Under the pieces are notes generated by a model. It worked only from the letters and a program-made list of their open reading frames with translations. It did no database searches and was not told the DNA's origin. A program made the translations under genes and the position numbers. Shown in pieces: positions 55,691 to 64,000 of a DNA stretch of 64,000 nucleotides (its first letter is position 1; the number at the start of each line of letters is the position of its first letter). Location of the stretch: NCBI RefSeq assembly GCF_000801105.2, contig NC_079519.1:15515828-15579827 (forward strand), written 5' to 3'. This DNA comes from Raphanus sativus. Its lineage: Eukaryota > Streptophyta > Magnoliopsida > Brassicales > Brassicaceae.

Positions 55691-56423
55691 AGCCTTAGTT
55701 TAGATTTCTTGCTAAGGCTATGTTGATTGTTATTTTGGGTTGTCTAGGTTAGTTCTAGGTTGGGGTAGAGGTAGCCAGCTCACTGAGTAACATTAGGTTA
55801 CTCATCCATCTCCGTTGTCCTATTTGCAGGTTTCTTTAGTAGGACGATCGGATAGCTTGGTGCTGGACGTTAGGACCACCGGTGTAGATTTCCTTGCCTT
55901 TTGTTAAACGGTATTTTTGATTTGCGTTTAGTTGACTCGATTTTGGCGTTAGGCCGGGACCGGTCTCGAACTATTCAATGTATGAATATTTCTTTGAATC
56001 AATAAAGTAATTGTTTTATATGCGCTTCATGAGTACTCTGATATTTGACTCGTCCGGTCTAACACAACGTTAGGTCGTGGTACGGGTTGAAAAGCTTTAG
56101 GCTTCGATCTAACGGAAACCGTTAACTCTAGATACGGGTTGCAAAGCCTTATGCCTTTAGTTAGCGGGACGAGTTAGTGGATGAACTAGTCTAAGTCGTG
56201 GAGTAAATTTTGTGACTCTGACCGGATCGTCCCTAGCTCGTCACGTAGCGCTTCCTGACCATGGTGTTGGGTTGGACGGTCAGTCATGTTCTTATTTGAT
56301 TGTTGGCTGGCCGGTTGGCCTTTCATCTCCAACCCTTGGCGTTGGTTGCTCCATTGGTCATGTTCTTGTTTGATTGTTGGCCGATGGTTCGACTTATGTC
56401 TAGGACGATTCAGGGGTGTTACA

Positions 56424-57087
56424 GCATGTAGTTTTTTTAGTTCGGCATCGTTTTGTCGATGTAGTCCTGGAAATTTCCGTTTCCCCCATCGGTTCTTTGG
56501 TCGTCCATATGCGGGATTCCATCGGCGGCGGAAGGGAAATGCGGTCCTCCGTTCCGCGTATCCTTGTTGGAACCCATGTTAGGTAGTTCGAATTCTTCCA
56601 ACGGTGTCGGTTGGACTCTGAAACCTCGCGGGTTAGATGGTGGAGTTTCATTTTGAAGTCCATCGACTCTTCCGGCGAGCCCGTTACGGGTGCGGAGGGG
56701 TATGCTTGGAGACCCTTGAGTCCCAACTGGATACTCTCCAGGTCCATTGTAACTTAAATTCCGGTATATTGAGCTCGCGTATGGGTTGTTAAGCGAGTTG
56801 TCTCCGACATAGCGTCCCGATTGAGCACTCGAGAAACTGGGAGTTCCGAAGGCTCTGCCGTTCAGTGCTCGAGGCGGCGGATTTATCTGAGATTTGATCT
56901 AGTCTTGAATACTAGCTCGATGTTCGGCGAATTCCCTTTCGTTCTGTTCTAGCCGAGTCACGATCTCCTCTTCACGGGCTTTGTCCAGGAGAGTTTGGAC
57001 CATATCTCGGAGCTCGGCGACTTCTTCCCTTGCCTGAGTTATCTGCATGGGGAATATAGGTCTTGTTGATTGTGTTCGGGTTAGCAA
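56424..57087 (-). pseudogene. TE5 gag N-terminus
   Basis: 57087-56899 encodes a helical segment (ITQAREEVAELRDMVQTLLD) aligning in position with the AQLSEIRQMMMQLVDKAQ helix of TE1 gag. A stop and frame changes follow, and the sequence reaches the solo-LTR insertion at 56424. Confidence 0.65.
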
Positions 57088-57361
57088 ACTAACGATTGGG
57101 AGTCTATCTCCAGTTCGACTCCAGATTCGGGCTCCGTATCGGTCAGAAGCCGCGATCCCGGCTGGAGGAGCTTGCGGAATCTGGATCGTGTCGTAGATCC
57201 CGCTTGTGTTGGTGGATCCGATCGAGAGATCGGTCCTTTGCTCGATTCCGAGGATCAGCGTCGTCTGTTCTCTGTTGAGAGTTTCCGGATTGATTTGGAT
57301 CCATAATCGCGCTTAGAAATCCTAAATCGGGTTTTTAGCAATGATGTTTTTCGTTTATCTT

Positions 57362-57378
57362 CCCAAAAGTCGGCGCCA
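57362..57378 (-). other. TE5 primer binding site
   Basis: The minus strand reads TGGCGCCGACTTTTGGG, three bases inside the LTR end. Confidence 0.65.
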
Positions 57379-57381
57379 AAA

Positions 57382-57740
57382 TGTAGAACCTAAACTCTAC
57401 ACTCAGTATTTTGTAGTGTTTGTAAAGTAAACTGGGGAGTGACAAAGGATATAGGCAACTATATCCTTTGAACACAACGATGTAATCGGAAATCAGTTGA
57501 TAAAAATAGATTTTTATTGAATAAGAGATCAATTACAAGGAATAACAAAGGGATCGATTATAACAAAGAGATCGAACAAGATCGAGTTCTAAGACAAAGT
57601 AAAAGAGGGAAAAGTGTGTGATGTGCTCTCTCTCTCTAGGGTTTTCGCTGTCCCTCGAGTGTTAATCTTGTTTTTCCTTTATAGCATCGACTCTGCCATT
57701 CCTGTAACTGACTCCGCGATCTTCGGGATTATTGATATAC
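57382..57740 (-). repeat. TE5 5' LTR, interrupted
   Basis: Starts TGTAGAACCTAAACTC on the plus strand next to the PBS. At 57741 a CACTA-type terminus begins, so the LTR is either cut here or continues beyond the window. Confidence 0.6.
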
Positions 57741-57900
57741 CACTACAGGAAATGTGGGTAGTAATAGCGGACGAAAAGCGCTATGATTCATTTTTAATAG
57801 CGTTTCCTTGGATGCTCTGACATTGCCCGTTATAATAGGTCTGACCCTTTTAATAGCGGTTTTCGGTTGTGCTATTATTAAGTTTATAACAATAGTGCTT
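57741..57900 (+). repeat. CACTA terminal and subterminal repeats
   Basis: CACTACAGGAAA at the end, then TAATAGCGG near 57761, TAATAGCGT near 57799, TAATAGCGG near 57858 and the inverted TGCTATTA near 57877. Confidence 0.7.
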
Positions 57901-58260
57901 TTGTGTTCGCAATTGTTAATATTTATAATAACGCTTAACAAATGTTATTAGAACCTAATAATTTTATTTTTCTCAGTAGCAAAGATAGCAAATGTTTTGT
58001 GTTATTAATTAGTTTTTTTAATTATCCAAAATTAATTAATAATAATTAGTGAATTGATTTTTTTAATAATTAATTCGAAAATATAAAATAAAAACAATTT
58101 AAATTATTAAAAATCCAAAAAACAATATAATTATTTAAATCCTATAACACAACATTATCACATTCATACAAACCATCACACAAGTGCATACAACCTATCA
58201 ATCTACCACTAATAAACCTTCACAATCATACCTAACTTTTACTTAATAAACCAAAATCTA
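57901..58260. other. AT-rich non-coding sequence
   Basis: Very A/T-rich, no ORF, no repeat of note beyond further TAATAACGC-type subterminal motifs. Confidence 0.6.
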
Positions 58261-58358
58261 CAGCTGTACGTCTCTTTCTTCTCTTCTTGTTCGGCTTCAC
58301 CTTCACCACCACCACCACTAGCTTTCTCTGCCATCTCCTTAAGCCTATGTTCTCTTAC
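58261..58358 (-). other. Possible coding remnant downstream of the MAP65 fragment
   Basis: The minus strand can be read as EHRLKEMAEKASGGGGEGEA followed by EQEEKK in a single open frame. I do not recognise it. Composition suggests a charged protein end. Confidence 0.3.
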
Positions 58359-58640
58359 ATCATCTCCATGGCTTGAGATGTCACAGCCTGTTCAAATTTT
58401 CTCTTGTAAACAAGACACTCTTACTCATCGCTTCATCCAAGATTTCTGTTGCAAAAAAGAATTCACACCACACAAGAATTAATAAAAGCCTTGCAATGCT
58501 GTAAAAAGAAAGTTATGGTTGAGAGATTTATCTGCAAATTTTGCAGTAAAGTTCCACAAGTAATCTCCCCAACAGAAGGACCTTCAGCATCTGTGACCAC
58601 CATTGTCGTGAACTCACAAGGTTACCTGCAGAAAATATCA
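58359..58640 (-). pseudogene. Captured MAP65-like gene fragment (5' leader, exon 1, part of exon 2)
   Basis: The minus strand has TTTTCTGCAG (leader intron acceptor), a short leader, then ATG at 58603-58601 opening MVVTDAEGPSVGEITCGTLL with QNLQ following. This matches the conserved N-terminus of plant MAP65 microtubule bundling proteins as I know it (VTDAE..., GEITCGTLL, LQ). The next bases are ATAAAT where a GTAAAT donor is expected. After TTTTTTGCAACAG, sequence resembling a decayed KIWDE is found, then CLVYKRKFEQAVTSQA, similar to the MAP65 segment with ECL.VYK.KVE. Internal deletions and shifts make it non-coding. Presence of intron sequence shows capture at the DNA level. Confidence 0.7.
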
Positions 58641-58930
58641 AAACAAAAGAAGTATGATACCATAATCTCTTGTTTTTGTCAGAAAGATCAACTTTTTCTT
58701 CCTCAAATCAACACAGATTTCACCAGTAGAATTGGGTTAACTAACATGTCTGTAACAAACAGAGATCCATCAGAGCTTATACACAGTCATCTAAGCAGAC
58801 AGATTGAAATCAAAGAACCAAATCCAAAGCTCTGTTCACCAAAATCAACAAAATGAGAGAATTTTCAGCTAATTATAAACAAAGCATTCAGAAAAACTCA
58901 ATAGTTAGAAACAGAAGATTTATAATAGAT
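58641..58930. other. Intron-like sequence upstream of the MAP65 fragment
   Basis: T-rich on the minus strand and ending in the TTTTCTGCAG acceptor, as a 5'-leader intron would be. No coding signal. Confidence 0.4.
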
Positions 58931-58947
58931 ATCATCAGAGATGAACC

Positions 58948-59230
58948 TTATACAGCCGCACTACTTCTCAATCTCAACAACATTGGCGGTTTTGTCGACG
59001 GTTGAAAGAGACTGATTAGACTGAACCGGAGGGAGCCCGGAGCTGGCCAATCGATTGTGTTGTTGGTTTGATTGGAACCGCACATCTCCTTGAGAAGCCT
59101 CTGGAAGGCCCACTCTGAGTGTCTTTGAGTCATCCCTTCCACCGTGGTATGCGCTGGTGAAGGTACATATTCCGGTGTAGAAACTTCCTGGAAAGCAAAG
59201 GGAAGGAGCATTTTGGCGGCTGCGACGAAA
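58948..59230 (-). pseudogene. Unidentified gene fragment with SEWAFQRLLKEM
   Basis: An open frame (59230-58948) reads VEGMTQRHSEWAFQRLLKEM, then a Pro/Ser/Leu-rich tail. The SEWAF-x-RLL/FL-x-E pattern is reminiscent of N-terminal motifs of plant group C bZIP factors, but no basic region or zipper is present. It could be a second captured gene piece. Low certainty. Confidence 0.3.
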
Positions 59231-59262
59231 ATCACCTTTTGGCATATGCGGTGGAGAGATTT

Positions 59263-59379
<117 letters not shown>

Positions 59380-59632
59380 GAAAAAAATTGACAAAGAAGA
59401 AAACACATTTCAAGCGTTGATCAGGGTATAGGGTTTGCGAATTTATAGTTTCAACCGTTTCTTACTTAAAATGAACTCCAACAATAAAAACAACAATAAT
59501 CAATCATTAACTCAATTAAATTAGATAGGGTTTAAACCATATACCCTAAATCATCCTATAATATCAGTTTGAAAATAATAGCAGTAAACCAGTTTCAAAG
59601 AAAAAACAATATCAAATACGACAATCATGAAG

Positions 59633-62600
59633 TCAACCAAGATCAACAGCTTTCTCCGGAGCACGCAGTTGAGGCTTAAATGTGGCCATTCGAAACTGCA
59701 AGACCTCATCATGTGCTGCTTTCCAAATATCATACGCTATCTTATGTCGGGCTTCTTGGATGTTCTCATCATTTACCAAAGTGAAATCTAAGCCAAGAAG
59801 ATGGCACTCTATGAATTTCAACGAATAAGCACCACAATCATTACCACTTTTGTTGACGCCGCTGATCGGGACATGTGAAACAGTATACTGCTTAACATTG
59901 AAATCTTTCTTTTTATCTGGCGGTTGGACAGCCTTGACGATTCGTGGAATGAGGACGGCGAATGCTTCCACAGACCTGTTGTTCCTACCCCCACAATCGA
60001 AGACCTCAATTGTCCGGTCCACAAGATTAACGCACATAGAGATCCAATGGTTTTGGTTAACAAAAACCGGGATTTAGAGACGATCTACATCAACATTCCA
60101 TACGGCATCTGTACGTCCGTGGTATGGAAGCTCACCTCTTCCATACTCTAGAAGATTCTTGTCGATTTTGTAACCTCTCCTGTTCCCGTCAAACCTGCCG
60201 TAAGCCGAGATGATCTGAGTACTAAACAAACAGCTCATAAATGCTACTCGGGTTGGCTTCCACCGACGCAATGAGGTTCGTTCTTGAAACAAATACATCA
60301 TGCCGTCCATGTCCTGAAATGGACAATACAAAACTGTTAGTAATGAGAATCAACAACTTAATTCAATCTGCAAAATATCCAGGTCTGAGCTAAACTTATG
60401 TAGTTCTTGAGCCAATGATTAGGCCAAATTATACGGGCAGCTAACTCTGCATCAAATTTAGATGGTCCAATCTGAATTGCTCTGTAAAGAAGAAGCATTA
60501 TTGTGACGATGTTTATTACCCAGAATTGAGAAAAAAAAAAGCAGACAAGACAATAGTACTTACTTGGGATTCAAGATCCATTCAGTTAATTTGGACAATT
60601 TTTCTTCTGGAATATAAACCAATGCATAGTCGCTATCTTTGCAACGGACTGTGGGATCATCAATATCAGTCAAGAATGGAGGCGTCGAGTTCTGTGGCCG
60701 GAAAGAAGTCAATGGTGTAGTGAAAGCATCATGGTCTTCGGATTGCTTGTCTTGAGAAGGATCAAATCCTTTAACATTTGACTCTTGTATAAGGTTGCCT
60801 ACTGTCTTCTGTAAGTGCTCTTGGGTCCCTAAATTTTCATCTAAGGAGCTAAATAAGCTGCCATACACATCAGACAAGTCCGCATCCAGGTCATAAACAC
60901 ACAGAACACGAATACTTCTTAAAACATATATATTACAACAGGAACATCATCCTTAAAATAATATTACAAACAAGACAGAAAACATCATCCTTACATCATT
61001 ATTACACACAGACAACGAAACATCATCCTTATATTAATATTAAAAACCGCAAGAACAAGAAAAATACATGAGAAAATATCTATTTCTTGTTTACCTTCGT
61101 CTGATACCTTGTCTTAGCAGCAGTTGCAGGCCCCCCAGTTTGAGAAGAAACCGGAGCTTTATTGCGTGATGGAGCAGAAGATCGACTGCGGGAAGTACCA
61201 GGAGCAGTCGGAGGAGCACTACCAGGAGCAGGATCAGTAGACGCCGTAGTAGGAATATAACCACGAGCAGGAGGGCCACTAGATGTCGTAGCAGCAGCAG
61301 GAGTGTGAGTATAAGCCGGAAGACCAGACGGAACACCAACCGAAACACCAACCTGAGGCTGAGATGAAAGGATCTTCTCCTCTAATTTTGTAAACCGGTC
61401 ATCAATTAACTCGCGGACCTCCAACCCTAAGGCAGTAAAAGACGACTTGAACATATCCTGTATATATGACTTCATTTCCTCTTCAAGATCTTTGTATTTG
61501 TCGGCTGATCTTTGGCAAAGTAACTTCTTCTTCCTTGACTGTGCACCAATATCCTGATATTGGTTCTTTCTCTTCTTCGCAGGAGACACATGGGCAGCTT
61601 CTATTTCTTCTTCCACTCGAGAATCACTTGTTTCTCCAGCTTCTTCTTCTTTTGAACCATCATCCTCAGAAATGCATGCATATGGTTGTACAGTTTCCTG
61701 AAAACCCCAAACATGCTTACTCCAGTCATACTTCTGTCTGTACATGTCAATGATCAGATCGACCCTTTCGTCCTTCATCTCATCCTCTCGTTCAAAGCCA
61801 GCATCAACAATGATATTGCAATTCCCAGTTGAAGAGATGTATGGAAACACATCACCCTACAAAACAAACAAAGTAAAAAAGTTAGACAAAAACATTAACA
61901 ATCATGAAATTCAATCACATTACTTAAAGGAACCAGAACTTACAGTGGATGGAAAATTAGACTCAATGCTAGTAATATCATCGTAGGAAACCATAGCAGA
62001 TCCTTTCCAGTTACTGCATCTCATGCTAGTGACACCTTCTTCAAGCTTCTTACCCACAAGAGACCCGATGTCTGGAATAGCCTCCATCAACCAAATTTGA
62101 AGTGCATACGAGAATCCATCTATGACATAACTGTTCTGCGTCTTCACTTTATCCCTAGCTGCTATGATGGAAGTAACTAGCGCATCAAAAGAGTGAAGAC
62201 CCCACGGATATCTCCTCATCTTCTCGAAATCCATCACCAGCTTGATGTACTTGTGTGGGATGGCAACCCTCTAATCCTTCGCCATTAATAAACCAACGAT
62301 CACACACAAATATACCATCCTCAGCCTATCGATACGAGACCACGTATTACAAGCCTTCAGATGCTTCTTCCTGATATCTAGTATGCAATTTTTTTTCTTT
62401 TCTCCTCAGCAACTTACTCCAAAACCCTTTGTCATCTTTCCAATTATCAATCTCCAAGTCAGGCTCGTCGTCTATGTATTTCAGACCAGTGATCGCATGG
62501 AATTCTTGCATTGCAAATCTGAGAGGCCTCCTAGCAAAGTGGAACCACAACTCATGGCACATTGCGGTCAGAAGCTGTTTACAAACGAAGCTGTGGATCA

Positions 62601-62802
62601 CTATCCCCGAGTACTTAAGCTTGTGCACATAGATGGCTATAACCTGAGCAAATAGCGGATCACCCAACACGTCATTGTACTCTGCTTCCACATACTTCTC
62701 CACCTTCTTAAGTATGGAAGTTCGACAAGTGTTGTTGACCTTCTCAACTTGTGTTTCAGTTCCCTCTCTGAATAGGCATTTAGGCAACTGATCCATCGTC
62801 AT
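59633..62802 (-). pseudogene. DUF1985-Ulp1 cysteine protease-like transposon gene, five exons, disabled
   Basis: Exons: 62802-61944, 61856-61095, about 60928-60564, 60481-60400, 60313-59633. Exon 1 carries a DUF1985-like domain (HELWFHFARRPLRFAMQEFH, ITGLKYIDDE), known from plant transposon proteins. Exon 2 has basic clusters (PAKKRKN, SRKKK; possible nuclear signals), then a Pro/Ser/Thr/Ala-rich tail. Exon 5 is a Ulp1 (SUMO protease, C48) catalytic domain with His in NQNHWIS, Asp in VFDCGG and Cys in GNDCGAYS, so the triad is intact. Lesions: one-base change in a T8 run (62389-62396), TAG at 62271-62273, donor AT instead of GT at 60399-60398, TAA at 60074-60076 just before the catalytic His. 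The exon 3 acceptor is unclear. Gene family function in plants is uncertain; such genes are mostly carried by transposons. Confidence 0.82.
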
Positions 62803-63470
62803 ACCCGTGAACAATTAAACAAATACAATCAACAACACAAACAAAAAACATGTTTGCAACTTTACTAGCTAGCCGATCAAAAACATCAAAATGATTTAAA
62901 CTATGATAACATAGACACCTAAATGAGTAACACAAACTATGTCAACTAAAATCTATACTTACGAAGCGCAAACTATGATAAAGAAAGACTGAAATTTTTT
63001 AAAAGAAAGACATGAGAAACAAGTCACAAGTTCTTATACAAACCTGAAAAGCTCGAGGTGTATGAGAACAATGTAAAAAGAAACAAATACAATCACCACA
63101 ATCAATATTCATGCTACTTTTATTCATAAAACAATCGTCCAAATACAGACATTCTAGTGAAAACAAATTCCAACAAAATCACCTAAGCCATACACTCAAT
63201 GAAACCACATACTTTTACAAGCTTTATAGATGTCAAAACCCAATCAAATAACTAACAAAGTTGCCTCAATGTCACGAGTGAAACCTACAGTTCGAAGAGA
63301 TCGGTTGCGACAAACCAAAATTCAAAAAAGTATGTGACTTTGAGTAGATACAATCCTAAATCATTCACAGAAACTAAAATCAATACTTATCACAGTCAAG
63401 CTATGATTACAAAAGACTCAAGTAAAAGATACAAAGACATGCAAAAAAATCAAAAACAAACCTCAATGTC
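62803..63470. other. Probable 5'-leader intron of the DUF1985-Ulp1 gene
   Basis: A/T-rich sequence without ORFs between the first ATG and a leader-like exon on the minus strand. A donor-like GAGGTTTGTTTTTG is near 63450-63465. Confidence 0.4.
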
Positions 63471-63770
63471 TTGATTGATTGACTTGAAACTGGAAATGAG
63501 AGAGTACATTCACAGAGCGGCGAGGCACGAGCTTCAGTTATTGGTGAGGTACGACTTCAGTTGCTTTCGGCGAAGTGAATCGGCGAATGAGACTGCGATT
63601 AGGAAGACGAAGAACACCGGCGGAGTCTTAGAGGGCAAAAGGAACAGCGGCGACCGAGAGCTTTGACAACCCGATGACTAAGGAGGAACACCGTCGACGG
63701 CGAGCTCTTGAAATCGTCTTCTCCTCTATCGCCTAAGGAGAAGATGAAATTAGGGTTCTAAACAAATCGA
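63471..63770 (-). promoter_or_regulatory. Probable 5' untranslated exon and promoter side of the Ulp1 gene
   Basis: The minus strand has AACCCTAATTTCATCTTCTC and several CGCCG-rich phrases typical of plant leaders, and no conserved ORF. The small plus-strand frame here is probably a shadow. Confidence 0.4.
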
Positions 63771-64000
63771 TTATCCCATTTTCCCTATTTACTATCTCTC
63801 TTTCTTTTTTTTTGCCTTTTTACTTTTTTTTTTTACTTTTTTTACTTATAACCTTCTTTTTTTTACGTTTTTACTTTTTTACCTTTTTTATTTTTTTTAC
63901 TTTTTTAAATAAAAAAATACAAAAAAACATTTTAAACTTAGATTAGGGGCTTAATTGGGTTTAATAAAAATATTATGTTAAGTGGACAACTTCTTGTTCA
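63771..64000. other. T-rich low-complexity tail
   Basis: Runs of TTTTTTACTTTTT on the plus strand to about 63910, then A/T-rich sequence. No gene seen. Confidence 0.7.

Larger units (their letters stand above)
51381..56423 (+). mobile_element. Long solo LTR (5.0 kb) with TSD GCATG and internal 1.39-kb duplication
   Basis: Starts TGTGATAACCC and ends GGGTGTTACA. GCATG occurs immediately before (51376-51380) and after (56424-56428). It interrupts TE5 gag. No PBS, polypurine tract or coding region exists inside, so a solo LTR of a long-LTR element is the simplest reading. Two adjacent near-identical units (51760-53144 and 53145-54530) each contain a TATA-like promoter. Without the duplication the LTR would be about 3.66 kb. 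The orientation is taken from the TATA boxes. Confidence 0.8.
49443..57740 (-). mobile_element. TE5: gypsy (Tat-like) element remnant with gag and protease
   Basis: The minus-strand order is 5' LTR (57382-57740, cut by the CACTA terminus), PBS, gag N-terminus (57087-56424), solo-LTR insertion (51381-56423), gag remainder and protease (51380-49515). The element is truncated at 49443 before RT. Gag resembles TE1 gag in order and motifs. Confidence 0.8.

Noticed and set aside
58449..58856. 135-codon plus-strand ORF
   Set aside because: It is the antisense shadow of the MAP65-like fragment and its leader intron.
63475..63666. 63-codon plus-strand ORF near the window end
   Set aside because: It overlaps the likely untranslated leader of the Ulp1 gene and has no recognisable content.

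Overview
The window looks like pericentromeric or otherwise repeat-dense plant nuclear DNA, most likely from a Brassicaceae species. That assignment is an inference from the abundance of Athila- and Tat-type Ty3/gypsy retroelements, a LINE remnant, a CACTA-type terminus and a DUF1985/Ulp1 transposon gene. I found no intact single-copy host gene, no rRNA or tRNA gene and no CRISPR array. Almost every base belongs to nested, mostly broken transposable elements.

Layout, left to right. TE1 (1-10634, minus) is a Tat-lineage element with gag, protease, RT, two RNase H domains and integrase, plus a divergent spliced ORF on the opposite strand (158-2652). It sits in an Athila leader/LTR remnant (10635-11217), followed by a LINE 3' fragment (to 12326). 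TE2 (12327-20565, minus) is a second Tat-type element that lacks gag and its 5' LTR. Athila-2 (20566 to about 41642, minus) has a 3' LTR, gag and protease but no RT or integrase. It is split by a 100-N gap with a near-identical 1.5-kb duplication on each side, and by TE3 (24619-35817, plus, TSD AAATA). TE3 is an LTR-internal-partial LTR-internal-LTR array carrying gag-protease and two antisense ORF copies. TE4 (41639-48827, plus) is a non-coding relative of TE3 with a 2.2-kb repeat-rich 3' LTR. A foreign Athila LTR end (48828-49442) leads into TE5 (49443-57740, minus), a gag-protease remnant interrupted by a 5-kb solo LTR (51381-56423, TSD GCATG). At 57741 a CACTA-like element starts and runs off the window. 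It carries a DUF1985-Ulp1 pseudogene and a captured fragment resembling the 5' end of a MAP65 microtubule-associated protein gene.

How the parts work together: in TE1 and TE2, gag-pol is transcribed from one strand and a spliced accessory ORF from the other, converging on a repeat-rich spacer. TE3 keeps the accessory ORF but has lost pol, so it would depend on enzymes from relatives. Its LTRs contain a GC-rich hairpin-forming minisatellite that varies in copy number between copies. Athila-2 has a purine tract plus hairpin beside its 3' LTR and a second such module about 1 kb further inside.

The most interesting points are the intron-bearing antisense ORFs, the MAP65 capture, the duplicated polypurine/hairpin module, the TCGATCGA palindrome enrichment in Athila-2, and an assembly artefact at the N gap. 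All family assignments come from motifs read by eye; no database search was run.
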